DNA of 64,000 nt from Davidsoniella eucalypti (GCA_004009845.1 RMBW01000015.1:1-64000); one strand, 5' to 3'; counted from the stretch's first letter, positions 23,324 through 35,810 are shown. The notes: generated by a model not told the origin, from the sequence alone. Translations and numbers: made by a program.

Positions 23324-26110
23324 ATGGTGATCAAAGCATTACCCCCCGACACAAAACGGCGCCTAAACTCGTCACTTGTCATCACGAGCCCAGATGCTCT
23401 CGTCAAAGAGCTTGTCGAAAACTCCATCGATGCCGGTGCGAGCTTCATCGAAGTCCTCATATCCGCCAACACCATTGACCGTATCCAAATCCGTGACAAC
23501 GGTCATGGAATCAGATCGACTGATTTTGACGCCCTCGGCCGCCGTTCACACACGAGCAAACTAACGACCTACGACGATTTAGCGCGTAAAGGCGGATGTT
23601 CTTTTGGTTTCCGAGGTGAGGCACTGGCAAGTGCCAATACTCATGGTACGATCACTATAACTACTCGTACCGATGCTGAGAAGGTCGCTACTGTCCTTGT
23701 TTTGGCCAAAAACGGAGGCGTCGTTAATGCTCAACCAGCTTCTGGCATGGTCGGAACAACGGTTACCGTAACTCGGTTATTTAATAACTTTCCCGTCCGT
23801 AAACACCAGTTTTCTAAGGAGGGCCCAAAGACGCTCACGAAGATCAAGGATATCCTACAACGCCTAGTCATGACCCGGCCTTCACTAAAAATATCGTTCA
23901 AGGTTGCAAATAGCCCCCGCGCTGGTTGGTCGTTCGCACCAACAAAAGCATGTTGTGGCATCAAAGAGGTAGTGCTACAGACATTTGGCCAAAAGCTAGC
24001 CTCATGTTGTATCGAAACTCAAGTTTCCGAGAAAGGTTACACTCTTCGTGCGTTTCTCTCTTCGCCTACTGCAGAAATTGCTGCGATATCTAAAAAGGGT
24101 GCATACATTTCAGTAGATCAAAGACCTCTTGATCCCTCTCGCGGAACGGCAAAGAACATACTGAAAGCTTACAAAGCCCATGTTGCTCGTATTTTTGGAG
24201 AAATTCAACAGCCTTTCATTCAAGTTGACATTATATGCCCAATCGGAAGCTATGATATCAATGTTGATATCTTGAAATTGGAGGTTGTTTTCGCCGATGA
24301 GCCTTGTCTTTTGGGAATATTCGAGAAGCTTTTCGAAAGTGTTTATTCGGTTGATTGCTCAAATGAAGGTATTGAACCAATTTCGTCTGATATACTGACA
24401 GTCTCAGATCCAGTACGATCCGATCTTGCGTCATCTGATCTTCATACCCCCCTCAAAAATCGGCAGGGGATTTCGGCCGATATTACCGTGATCAGTAGCG
24501 ATTCTGCAAGTTCTCTGGGTGATGAACCTGAATCAGATTTACCATCTCTTGTCATTGCTAGTACACCGCCATCTACATCGCTAGTCAGCCCTTCGTCTGA
24601 TGTGTTTGCTAGCAGAGCAGTTGATCACCAAGAACTTGAAGTTAAAATGCTCGAAGTCATAACAGCTTGGCAAGTCAATATGGTGGAGGTTTCTGACAAT
24701 GGCCAGATCCCACCTCCTCTCAAGATTGAGGTTCTGGAAGTTCATACTGGCAGGGATGTAGATTCAAGATCGAGAGTAGATGTCCATAATCGTCGAATTA
24801 CGAAGGCAACAGGATCTTTGATCAATCCATGGACATTATCGACTAAACAAGACACGCCTTCCGCCTCTAAGATAAGCATAGCGGTGCCAAGTTCTGATAT
24901 TGACACCGACAACTTGCTTCCAAGTGACGATGATTCAATTGCAGAGGTCTGTCTGGACAAAATGCAAGACAACATCCCGGTTATCCAACGTCCATGTATT
25001 GATATTCCACACACGGGCTATCCAAATGATATCGAATACGATGTTTCCTCGCCAGCGCGAAAAGTTAGAATTATCGATGCTCAAGATTCCAACCTACCAC
25101 GGAGCCGAGAGCGCCCTATGCGGTTCAAGCTTCCTATACACCAAGAATCTATTATTAGTGAACGACACGAGGATATCCAGAACAATAATACCGACGAATC
25201 GACTTTTAGTCACGGCAAGAGCGTTCCTAAGCGGACGATCAATACATCTCCTATGGCCCACCAGAGCGGTCATATTAGTGGTCAGAAGTCTATACTCACA
25301 GCTAGACAGTACCACAACCAAACTTCACCATCGACCAACCAGATGCTCCGACAAACCCAACTACCGTTTGCCTGTACGAGTGCCCCCGATACCGTCCGAC
25401 AACAGTCAGCTTCAGTGCATACACGAGAATTACGTGGTGGATTAGGCAATTCTTCTATATCTGATACCGCATTTGGGTTAAGCTCTATTCAGATGCAAGT
25501 TCAGAGTCCAGGTCTGCATGGTGCCATCGAAAACAAAGGCGAGATGGATATTGACAGTGATGGTGAAATTGCAGAACTTGCATCACCTAGTTCACCATTG
25601 TTTCTGCGAAATAACCATCCACATGATCATTCGAAAGATGTCCACGGCGAGCAGCATCCACAACTTGACGCAAATCCAAATTATTCACCGGAGGAACAGG
25701 TATACTGTCACCAAGTGCCTCGGCGTGTGTCACGGAGCCGCAGTGTTTCGCGAGGCAGGCCAAGGGAACGTTCATATTCACGTACAAAAAGTGATAATTG
25801 CGATATCCGCTGTCTACCACTTGAAAGTATACCTGGAGACCAACAACTGCACAACGCCGTGCTATGTATAGATATCAGTCTGGACATAATCACGAAGGAT
25901 TACGTTGATTCTCGATCGTATGACACGTACGTTTCCGGAGAAGGAGAGGAAGACGAGTTGGGTTTCTCCAAGTGGCACCCAGTTTCAAGTACAGAGGATC
26001 ATCGGGTGTTGGAATGCCGCATATTGAGTGCATTGGAAAGCTGGGAAAATCACGAGCTAGCGGGCCAGTTCAAGGAAAGGATATCATTCAAAGATACGGA
26101 ATATCCCTAA
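23324..26110 (+). CDS. mlh2: MutL-family mismatch repair protein, MLH2/PMS1-human type (928 aa, one exon)
   Basis: GHKL ATPase subunit of a MutL heterodimer, expected to pair with Mlh1 in the nucleus. The ATPase motifs are intact: motif I KELVENSIDAGAS (catalytic E29, N33, D36), motif II RDNGHGI (D58-G62), motif III GCSFGFRGEAL (about 92-101). The transducer domain follows to about residue 340, including KKGAYISVDQRPLD. Beyond it, residues 350-850 are Ser/Asp-rich and poorly structured, with an RS-like basic patch (SRSRSVSRGRPRERSYSR) near residues 800-822. I find no DQHAxxE zinc-binding endonuclease motif, so this is not the PMS1/Pms2-type nuclease subunit but the MLH2 type, which in yeast aids mismatch repair and limits meiotic gene-conversion tract length. 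MLH3 is the main alternative, but it carries an endonuclease motif. The start follows the first ATG and fits the family N-terminus. Confidence 0.92.
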   Translation: MVIKALPPDTKRRLNSSLVITSPDALVKELVENSIDAGASFIEVLISANTIDRIQIRDNGHGIRSTDFDALGRRSHTSKLTTYDDLARKGGCSFGFRGEALASANTHGTITITTRTDAEKVATVLVLAKNGGVVNAQPASGMVGTTVTVTRLFNNFPVRKHQFSKEGPKTLTKIKDILQRLVMTRPSLKISFKVANSPRAGWSFAPTKACCGIKEVVLQTFGQKLASCCIETQVSEKGYTLRAFLSSPTAEIAAISKKGAYISVDQRPLDPSRGTAKNILKAYKAHVARIFGEIQQPFIQVDIICPIGSYDINVDILKLEVVFADEPCLLGIFEKLFESVYSVDCSNEGIEPISSDILTVSDPVRSDLASSDLHTPLKNRQGISADITVISSDSASSLGDEPESDLPSLVIASTPPSTSLVSPSSDVFASRAVDHQELEVKMLEVITAWQVNMVEVSDNGQIPPPLKIEVLEVHTGRDVDSRSRVDVHNRRITKATGSLINPWTLSTKQDTPSASKISIAVPSSDIDTDNLLPSDDDSIAEVCLDKMQDNIPVIQRPCIDIPHTGYPNDIEYDVSSPARKVRIIDAQDSNLPRSRERPMRFKLPIHQESIISERHEDIQNNNTDESTFSHGKSVPKRTINTSPMAHQSGHISGQKSILTARQYHNQTSPSTNQMLRQTQLPFACTSAPDTVRQQSASVHTRELRGGLGNSSISDTAFGLSSIQMQVQSPGLHGAIENKGEMDIDSDGEIAELASPSSPLFLRNNHPHDHSKDVHGEQHPQLDANPNYSPEEQVYCHQVPRRVSRSRSVSRGRPRERSYSRTKSDNCDIRCLPLESIPGDQQLHNAVLCIDISLDIITKDYVDSRSYDTYVSGEGEEDELGFSKWHPVSSTEDHRVLECRILSALESWENHELAGQFKERISFKDTEYP

Positions 26111-29100
26111 CAGTCATGTCAGTACATCTAGCAAGATAGTGTTGCTGTAGGAATTCTCCATCATATTTTTTTCATTAAAGCACATATGAATACAATAAGT
26201 CGAACAAAATTCGGAATTAAGCAGTGAACCTACTAAATTAGATATTGCTGAATAAAATCGGGTCGAGAGAGAAATAATTTGAGAATAGCTCGACAAGTGC
26301 GTCATAGGCGTGTTCTTCACCGCCTTTCGGAAAGTCTACGATGTCAGCTGCTGTCCTATCAGCATCCAGAGAACAGTTATGTGCGCGGAGTGGTACCCAG
26401 TATATATATATGGCAACTTGTAAAGTCCATATACATATCACAATGCTAGTCAGAGTTACTATGTATCATGGTTTTTGTATAAGTTTATTTGTTGACACTT
26501 CGTTACGTATTTTGTGAACGGCAATCAACAGCAGAAATCAGCCGATATATCAGCAAGTTTCGTACTAGGAGTTGCCTGGAAGATGAAAACTCAAAACAAC
26601 GCAAGTCTCGTATTCACAGGCCGAGGGTGGCGTGGGCTCTTTACTTGGTGTGTCGCTTAGCGTGGCATGAGGATGCGGTGGTGGATTGGATCTTCAGGTG
26701 TTTCGTATAGAGAACCAAAACAAAAAACAAGAGTAGTTATAGCTGCCGAATATACTTACAAATATATCAGTCCTATGATATGCATGTATTCGGTACAGCA
26801 CACCCAAGTTTGGCTCAAGACTGGCACCTCGGCAAGAAACGGTCTATAGTCATCACACAAGTCCAGCCAGCCACCTTATCAGAAACAATAACAAGATATG
26901 TACAGCTTGCGGCACCTTTCTCTAGTACGCAGATAGCGCCATCAGTGTCAAGTCCTCGGATAATATAGCGCCGATAGTGTGTGTGCTACATGAGTTGAGG
27001 CTTCATCGCTACTTTCGACCACCAATAGAGTCACATTAACACATTTCTCTTTTTCTTACATGCATTCGAGACATGCAGAAACGCTTTAGTAAGGGAGTCC
27101 GCGTCTGCGGTAATCGAAAATAGAGTGCATTTATAGAATATTGGCTAAGATGCCAGAAGCCCCCTCCATCACGATAGCGTCATCGGGCATCGTCGTGTCT
27201 TTTTTTCTGCTTTATTCCAGCTTGAATAGGAAGTATAAGTCAACTCTATCTGGAGAAAAAGTCTATAATATGATATGATATCCTAGCAAACACATCATTT
27301 TTAGGTAGCCGGTATCTCGGGTTCTTAAGTAGTATATAATACAGTGTTTGATGAGGCTCTGTCTGGTATACGTGATGATGGCACTGAACCCAATTGGTGT
27401 CAACAAAACGGTACAACTAGGTCAGGGTACTGCAAGATACTGATCCCAAGTAAAAATATCTATCAAGTCCGTCCAAATTGAGAGATGAGCTGGGAGCAAA
27501 AACGACCCCTGAGCCCGCCATGACCAACAGAAAAAGCACAAGAGAAAATTGTTATAAAAATAAATATATATTGGCCGGAGCGCAAGGAAGAAGAAGGAAT
27601 AATTTAACAAGGATGGCTGCAAACTGGGCAGCTTTAGCGACGATGGGGCGAAGCAAGTTTCCAAGAGACAGTTAGTTGTATTCTATCCATCCATTTTGAT
27701 GAGTCCAGAATCCTAGCAGTTCTTTTCTTGTATGTACATGTATGTGTATTTGCAGGTTCTAGGATATTTGGTAAGCCTGTAGGCAATTGGAATGGAATCA
27801 ATAAGCAAAGAACCGCCAAGGCTAGGACACAGCTCGACACATGATTGTTCTTGTCTATTCATCGAAACTCCCTGTTCAACAGGCTGGTATTATCAAGGAG
27901 GTGGGCAGATATGCAACAAGTGAAATGACAACAATCATGTTGTGTCTTTGTATATACAGTTACATGAGTGCATAATATCAGTGTTTCACTATTATGATAT
28001 CACACTATATTCTCGTGTTGCCATGACGAGAAGTTGAGTAAGTCTCGGGATATGATACATACAGCGCCTACATACCACCATCTTGTAAGCTCGCTAAATG
28101 ACAGCGAACAATGAATATAGAAAGGACTAGTTTCATACATGGAAAGGTCACCGGGCTAGGTTAACGATGACCACAAGCCTCAAGCATTGCTTCACAGCAA
28201 GATACACTGTAGTTTTGTGATAAGGGTTACACATATGGTGCTATAGCACGATAACCCTAGACAGTACAGTCTACTCATGCTCCAGTATGCTCCAGTGTCA
28301 CCTGAAGCTTACCGCTGCTTCACCTGGAACTAGGCGATCATTATTGGCGGCACAAAACGTGCTTGTTTCTTTCGCTCTCTCTTTTCGCCAGTTCGTTCGC
28401 TATCACCTTCATTCTGGATCTTGGCGGCTGTGCCCTGCACACAGAAATATCGTAGCATTCCTCGCCAAAGCGTTTCCTGTTTCGCTGTGGGACTCCCTAC
28501 TTTCAGCTTTTCTTCTGCTGTCTGTCTGTTTTGCTGTCCCCAGATCACTTCCTTGTTCCTTTTGGGATCTTTGTATAGTGCAGAATAGCACTTTTAAACC
28601 CCTGCTACATGTAGTTGAACCCCCTTTGCACAGACTGACAACGCTAGAATCGGCTTGCTTCTACTTGCTGTGATGAGATGCCATCCTAATTTGAGCGACA
28701 TACTTTTTTAAAAGAAGCCTCGTTCTTGAAGAATAAGGCCATGATGCAAATGGGGCCATTGGCAGCCCCTCATTGAAAAATACTGGTACTCGTCAGACTG
28801 GCCAAGTGCAGACCAATGGGTGAAGCCATGTATCATCAGTAAGCACCTACTACCACTATCGGTATAGAAAAGATGTATACATACAAAGAACTACCCCAGA
28901 AAATTGCCCTTAGCGGCTCATAGATATAGAGCGGCGTGGCTAGTATGTATGGTGTCGAGAAGGGAAATAAAATGCCAATTGAGCGGCACCGCAAGCGAGG
29001 GAAGGAGAAAAGAAGATGTGAAAGAGACAACAAAACATACAGCTAGCTTTAAGACAAACAAGGCAAGCTGTGGGTGGGCGTATTTTTCCTTGGTTGAGAA

Positions 29101-29808
29101 TTTGGGGTTTCTTTTCGATTTTATTTGAACGAGGAACGAGATATTGCGCTAGCTTATACCAAGCTGCTATTTGTGTTTGCATTGTATATATGTATATCTG
29201 CGGGTAATACATGTGCTGTATTACAGCTATATCCGGTTCTTTTACTTCTACCCTGCCCTAGAAACTGCTAGTCCAAAGCCAGGGAATTTGCCTATTTTTT
29301 CCTCAGCCACTACAACGAGCCTGTCGAAGCTAAGCTGCTTGCTATTCCTTCCATAATTAGATCTATCGTTCCTACACTGTGATACCGATTTTGCATCACA
29401 GCCAGAAAGAGAATTCCCGCTGCTGCCTGAGCTTATTAAAATTCCCTCCTTTCTTTCACTATTTTTTGTCCATTATTGGGTCGATATATCTTACATTTTG
29501 TTTTTCGCCGAATTTCTATTTTTGTGCCGACGATAGTAACTCCCAGGAGCGTCTTGAAATTTGCTGTCCAAGATGCCGATGGCGAGCGTCATTCGCCGTC
29601 TTCGATCACCGATTGCGTCTTCATAGTTAGAAGTTGGATTTCGACAGCCCGAACTTGATACCGATATCGATACCACCCCAGACCACGAAGCTTCCATCAT
29701 CGCCGGAGCCATTTGCTGGTACTCGAGCTCGAAGTTGCTCTGCCACGTTTCTTTGGGAGACCCCCAGAACTACAATCTTGTCAAGCCTCCAGCCAACATC
29801 GCAGCACC
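26111..29808. other. Intergenic region of 3.7 kb; possible exon remnant and a TRP-gene leader, otherwise nothing
   Basis: A protein-like tail on the minus strand at 26238-26355 is listed separately. The stretch 28290-28670 is pyrimidine-rich on the plus strand, and 29380-29808 is richer in GC; these probably belong to the promoter and 5' leader of the membrane-protein gene. I saw no other gene. Confidence 0.45.
26238..26355 (-). pseudogene. Possible terminal exon or remnant of an unrecognised gene
   Basis: On the minus strand, an acceptor-like GATAG (26356-26360) is followed by a 38-codon open stretch ending in TAA at 26238. It reads DIVDFPKGGEEHAYDALVEL followed by a short aromatic/acidic tail (FSNYFSLDP). 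The mixture of charged and hydrophobic residues is much more protein-like than the frames around it. I do not recognise the family, and I could not find convincing upstream exons in the following kilobase. It may be the last exon of a small multi-exon gene, a pseudogene remnant, or chance. It is tail-to-tail with MLH2, with only about 130 bases between the stop codons. Confidence 0.3.
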
Positions 29809-32800
29809 ATGATCGTCAATCGGATTGGGGCGATCGCCCTGGCATCTCTGGCGACATCGGCCAGCGCAGTCCAGGTCGTCTTCGACGATTGCCTTAGTGG
29901 GAGTTATAAGTCGTCCGGACGCTTGATGTTCACGCCTCTATATGTCGACGCCAAGTTTGATATTGAGAATCCCGACCATGAGTTGACCATGACTGTCTGG
30001 GGCAATGTATCCGGCAAAGCGAATGATGACGATGTCCTGCCTGCCTGGGATAGCGATCAGTGGTCCAACTCAGCTAATACAGCTGGGAAGATTCTCGACG
30101 AAGCCGAAGCTGACGAAAGTGGCATCACGAACCTGAAGACGTCTGTTAACGTGCTGACGTACAAGCCGTTTGTCAACCAATCGTCATTCTGTGACCGCAT
30201 AGAGAACGGCTCTTGTCCGCTGGGCCCCGTCTTTGAATACACACAAAGGTATAATATTGACATATCATTTGTTCGTTCTATACGATTGTTTGTCTGCTAG
30301 AATGCTAACCTTGGAGTCACGATTCTATACAGTGATCTTCCTTATGGCCTTCCTTACTACTCCCTGGAATGGCCCTTCAACTCATCATATGCTTTCACTA
30401 CATTTGCTACGACCTTCATGGTCATCTACGGCGATAATGCAGACGGCACTCAAATTCACTGTATTTCAATCAATGCCACGCCAGACCTGGGGAACATCGC
30501 CTGGGTCATCACGATAGTACCCTTGGTGATTCTCGTCTTCGTAGCCCTTACGAATGTATTCGCTGCCATGTTCTGTCCATGGGGTACTACTGATATTTTT
30601 AAATGGTCATCTAACCATAGCAGAGAGATCACCGACTTGCTACGTCTGGTGACCCCCGGCTTTACTGACTGTCTGAACCATATCCAGTTCATATTTTTGA
30701 CCAGCAGCCTTTCGTTGAACTACCCAGGATTCTATCGCCCCGTGGCCAGTCGTACTGCATGGTCAAGTCTATTGTTTAATACATCGTTCGTCAGTGACGA
30801 TCCTTCGTGGCAAAGCCTGGTGGATGGTATCTACGTCACCAATAGCACCAGCGGCCTCGGTGCCATGGGACAGCTCGTTGGGTTGGCTACACGTGAGGAT
30901 GCTTGGGCTTGCATGATGGTGTGGTTGACTGTGATTATTGCTTGTGCACTCTTAATATTCCAGCTAGGCTTTCTATTGCGCCGCATGTACCGCTTCATTG
31001 CCAATACCCCCAAAGAGGACCTTCGTAAGAAAAACTTGCCGTTCTCTCTCGGAAATATCGTCCGCATTATCTTCAATTTCTTCCTTCTTCCTATAATATC
31101 CTTGTCTGTATTTCAGCTCACCATAGGCAGCGAATCATCAACATTCTTGCTGGTACTCGCCTCTCTTACCTTGGTGGCGCTCATGGCCATCACCTTGTGG
31201 TTTGGTCGGGTCATCTTACGCGCTGTACCGCGGTCTGAGCTATTCGATCATCTTCCTACCTTGCTTTTATACGGCCCTCTTTACAATACGTACACTGATG
31301 ACGCACCACCATTTGCCTTCATCCCAATATTCTTGACATTTCTACGAGGAATAGCCATCGGTGGCGCCCAGAGCTCAGGCATTGCGCAGATCGCCTTGCT
31401 ATCGATCTCCGAGGCACTAATGCTCGTGGCTATTATAATCTATCAACCATATGACCGGGAAACATCTATGAATATGTATACTGCCTGCTTCACATTTATT
31501 CGCCTTATCACCGTTCTACTTCTTGTTGCCTTTGCACCTACACTTGGAATCACCGAAGGACCTAAAGGCTGGGTTGGATATGTCATCTTCTTAATTCACG
31601 CCTGTACTCTTGTATTCGGATTCTTCCTCAACGCCCTACAAACATTTGTTGAAGTCACTGCCCGCTTGCTAGGTGCGGGAGGCCACACTACCGGTGGTCT
31701 ATCCAAGATCTTTGGACCTCGCCAACTGTCTCGTCGTATGCCCATGTCACATCGGAGTCACGGGGTGCGGTCTAAGCCAGGCCACCTTTCCCAAGTTGCC
31801 ATACTGGATGCTGATGCTGGCAGACCCGGTTACTACATGCCTAGTGGACACGTTAGAAACGAGTCTGCCGGTTCTCTTTCCGGCTTGCGACACAATCGCT
31901 CATCATCGGGCTTTGACCCCGCAGAGTTCGCTGCACCAATGGCGACACGTAATTTCGATAGCGCGACGAGTTCAATCGGCCCAACAACGCCGAGAGAAGT
32001 CACGACTTTCTCATACATACATCCAAACCCTTCACGACCTGCCGCTGTTGCGGTATCCGCCACCGACCAGTACTACCGTCCTCCACGAAGACGGGAAACT
32101 ATGAACACTATAACACCCAGTCTTGGTGGTGGAAATGATTCGGTAGTTGAATCGAGACGTATCAGTGTGGTTGCTCCTAATGATATCGACTTGGAGGCTG
32201 ATCGGTCAACAACACCAGCTCCATTTGCTCTCAACATACCCCCGCGAGGAATCGACTATTCAACTCGTGAAGTCGATTTGTATTACGGAGTAGCACGGGG
32301 CCCAGCACTTAACTCCGACCGTCCAGGGCGACGTCTTGGTACTGGACCAGCCGACCCCACGGGACCGGTTGCTACTGCTACTAGCTGGCTCCGTACCCTA
32401 ATCAAGGGCAAGACCAAGGAGAAGGGCAAGGGCTTTGAAGTTGTTCGTAGCCATCGTATGCCACCAGAGATGCGTGCGGAGTTAGAGAGTGAGCCACCGC
32501 CAGATGGCGTGCCTGTAGCCACTGCGATAGCCCGCAAACGTCCTATCGAGTCCGATGACGATGAGCCCAAGCCCCAAGATTGGACTATCACCCCTGGGCC
32601 CCATATGGGTAGCGCCAATGGCCAGTCGTCTCGGGTAGAGTCATTGAGTTTACGTCATGATGTAGAGGCTGCTGCCGTCGGGGAAACGACACCTCTTGGA
32701 ATAGGAGTAGGATCACCACCCCGACGCCGGATATCAACCGAAAGTATGTCCAGGAGTGTCTCGCCACTTCGAGCTGACGAGTGCATGGTACGCCCACGAA

Positions 32801-33201
32801 GTGTATCTATCGATAGTGACGATGACGGAAACAGACAAAACCCCGGAATCCCAATGCGTTCGCATCCTTACGCTACTCCAGGCATAGCAACAGCACCGAT
32901 GCCTTTCTTGCGCACAACATCAGAGACATCGACAAATGTATCGCAAACTCGCCATGCGTCTCTGTCATCTACGGTCATGTTGGAAGACATTGGTAGTAAC
33001 CAAGGGTCAATGCGGTCTACACACAAGACACACCGCACGAATCCAAGCTTTGGCCAGGTTCATCAGTATAATGTCGTTCTAGACGATGTTCGCACGGGAC
33101 CAACTGCGAGCCAATCGCGTGACTTTGATGCGGAAGCTCAAGAGGCTCAGGTCGAAACTGGAACCTTGAGTCGACCATCGTCTGGAGCGTATTGGAGATA
33201 A
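29809..33201 (+). CDS. Fungal ML/TRP-like multispanning membrane protein (1102 aa, 2 exons)
   Basis: Member of the fungal TRP-like/flavin-carrier superfamily (S. pombe Pkd2/Trp663 and yeast Flc proteins are the characterised relatives), which act in calcium handling, cell-wall integrity or FAD transport at ER or plasma membrane. Exons are 29809-30248 and 30333-33201 (84-nt intron with GCTAAC branch site). A signal peptide (about residues 1-20, ending SASA) precedes an ML-like luminal domain (about 21-170) with conserved cysteines and N-glycosylation sites (NQSS, NGS, NAT). About nine membrane segments lie between residues 205 and 600 (for example VPLVILVFVALTNVFAAMF and MVWLTVIIACALLIFQLGF). 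A roughly 500-residue hydrophilic Ser/Pro/Arg-rich cytosolic tail follows, with many predicted phosphorylation sites. The long tail resembles the Pkd2-type more than Flc1-3. Whether it is a channel or a carrier cannot be decided from sequence. Confidence 0.92.
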
Positions 33202-33986
33202 TAAAAAAAAAAAAAGGAATTGACTACAAAATTATAAAAGTCTTTTCCTGTTCTGTCGCGTAAAAATCGCCACGCCATCTCTTTATTATATATGTTTCTT
33301 CTTATATCTAGATCTATCTCTCATTTATCTTGCCCGTTTCTCGCACATCAAATTATTCAAGTCTGTCTACACGGACTATATAACGTCCATCTGATGTTTC
33401 ATTACATACCAAATTCTTTTTGTTTACTGGAGTATCTTGGGTTTCTATCTGCAAAATTATATGTCTAGCATTATTTCAAATCTGGTTGCCATTTTTATCA
33501 TTGTTTTTCTTCTATTTCTAAGATACTATTAGTTATGATATATATAAATTTATAGTCATAATTCTAAATCTATGCTACATCTTCTTTTAATTACTAGATA
33601 CTAGAGATATATTCCAATACCCGGTAGCACTTTACAGATATTTTATTACTCGTTTGTGAAGGCTGAAAACATGCATGTGTCATAGGCACTCATCAAACAA
33701 TGGATTGTAGAATGAAAATGAGATATGTACTAATTGTCATTAAGACTAAATCCTCAAAGAAAAAAAGAAAGCAAAGACGACCGATGGCATACATACGTTG
33801 TCATACGCCAAATATGTTGCAAGACGCCAAGACTAGAAAGAAAAAGAGAGACAAGAATAACAAAGCCACTAAAATACATAGTACATCATACACTATAGTC
33901 CCCGAGAGACTATATTAGTCACCAGGACCACCTACGAAAATAAGCAATGGTAAACAACAAAACATGAAAGAGAAAGCTGGACTTTT
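33202..33986. other. Intergenic region between convergent genes; 3' UTRs only
   Basis: The TRP-like gene (plus) and P5CDH (minus) converge here. The sequence is very AT-rich and begins with an A12 run just after the TRP stop. No independent gene is seen. Confidence 0.6.
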
Positions 33987-35810
33987 CTACTCGTTCGAAG
34001 GGTAGGGGACCGAGGTGGTTGCCATGAACTCTTCCTTGATGCTGCGCATGCTAACAAATCTGCTTACTAGAGTTTGGCTACCGGCCTTGTCGTTGGTGCC
34101 CGAAGCACGCGAGCCTCCAAAGGGCTGTTGGCCAACAACGGCACCGGTGGACTTGCAGTTGATGTAGAAGTTACCAGCGGAGTCACGCAGCTTATCCTCG
34201 GCGAAGCGGATGGCTTCACGATCAGCAGCAAAGATGGAGCCAGTTAGAGCATATTCGCCAGTAGCGTTGACCAGCTTGCAAGCCTCCTCAAAGGCATTGG
34301 GAGCCGCATCGTCGTAAACATAGGTGGTCAACACAGGGCCGAAGAGCTCGGTGCTTAGCAGCTTGTGCGAGGGGCTAGAGGTTTCGTAGATGGTAGGAGA
34401 GATATAGAATCCCTTAGACTTGTCGTACGAACCACCGGTCAAGAGAGTCAGCTCTGAGTCGGTCTTGGCAGCATCAATGACACCGGCTAGTTTGTCAAAA
34501 GAGCCAGCGTGGATCACAGGCCCCATGAAGTTGGAAGCGGTGCGAGGATCACCCTGGGCAATGGCCTTGGTGTGCGACACTAGCTTCTCACGGAACTCGA
34601 GCCAGATTGACTTGGGGACGTAGAGGCGTGAGGTGGCGGAGCACTTCTGACCCTGGTACTCAAAAGCACCACGGACGGTCTGCAGGACAGCGTTGTCGAT
34701 ATCAGCGGAGGGGTGGATCAGGTGGAAGTTCTTGCCGCCGGTCTCACCAACAACGCGGGGGTACGAGACATAGCGACCCTCGGCGATACCCTGTCCAATC
34801 TCGCCGTACAGTTTACGGAAGACGTTGGTGCTGCCGGTGAAGTGCAAAGCAGCAAACTGGCGGTGCTTTAGCACCGTCTCGGTGATTTCGACCGCGTTAC
34901 CGGGGACGAATTGGATGACATTGGGGGGCAGACCTGCCTCAAGGAGGATCTTGTACACAAGCCAGTTGCTCAGAATTGCCGAGTCGGAAGGCTTCCAGAC
35001 AACAACGTTGCCCATGAGAGCGGGGGCGCCAGGCAAGTTACCAGCAATGGCAGTGAAGTTGAAGGGCGTGACAGCATAGACGAACCCCTCTAGAGGGCGG
35101 TACTCGACACGGTTCCATACACCGGGCGAGTTGTGCTTGGGCTGTTGAGCGTACAGCTCGGTAGCATACTTGACGTTGAAGCGGAAGAAATCAGCTAACT
35201 CAGCAGCGGCGTCGATCTCGGCCTGCCAAGCATTCTTGCCCTGGCCGAGCATGACGGTAGCCATTAGCTCGTAGCGGTATTTGGTAGAGATGAGGTCGGC
35301 AGCCTTGAGGAAAACGGCGGCACGATCAGCAAAGGGCAGGTTAGCCCAGGACTCGCGGGCAGCGAGAGCGGCATCGATAGCCCGGGAAACATCGGCGGCG
35401 GAAGCGGCCGAGTACTCAGCGACGATGGAAGCGTGGTCGGCGGGGTTGGCCTGCTTCTGAATGGAGCTGGTGGTGAGCTCCTGGCCGGCGACAACGACGG
35501 GCACGCGCAGAGGCAGTTGCTGGCCGAGTGTCTCGACGGCGGCGTTGAGGCCGGCGCGCTGAGCAGAGCCCTTGGCGTAAGTGTGCTAAAGTTACAGAAA
35601 GGCAAGTTAGACTCTAGATATGTCCAAGCATACGGAATGAGGGCGAATGAAGAGAGATGAATGGCTTACGTTAGGCTCGTTGTTGACGGTGGGAGTCTGG
35701 AAAGCAGCGAAAGTGGCATACGAAGCTCTGGAGCGGCAGGCAGCAGAGGAAGCACGCATGCTGAGACGAGAGGCCATCAGGGCGGCAGAGCGCGAAGTGA
35801 ACGACGTCAT
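33987..35810 (-). CDS. put2: Delta-1-pyrroline-5-carboxylate dehydrogenase, mitochondrial (579 aa, 2 exons)
   Basis: Aldehyde dehydrogenase (ALDH4) that oxidises glutamate semialdehyde/P5C to glutamate with NAD+, the second step of proline breakdown after proline oxidase, in the mitochondrial matrix. Exons are 35670-35810 and 33987-35585 (84-nt intron). The first 31 or so residues (MTSFTSRSAALMASRLSMRA...) are rich in Ser/Arg/Ala with no acids, a mitochondrial presequence. The catalytic domain carries the general base in VVGETGGKNFHLI (E328), the nucleophile in YQGQKCSATSRLY (C362), VTPFNFTAIAGNLPG and WKPSD for cofactor binding, and the end QQPFGGSRASGTNDKAG typical of this subfamily. Length and motifs match yeast Put2 and Aspergillus PrnC. 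The downstream in-frame ATG choice is excluded because the presequence would be lost. It is not clustered here with proline oxidase or permease, unlike the prn cluster of Aspergillus nidulans. Confidence 0.98.

Noticed and set aside
34420..35660. Plus-strand frames of 60-84 codons inside P5CDH
   Set aside because: Antisense shadows of a strongly supported enzyme gene with GC-rich codon use.
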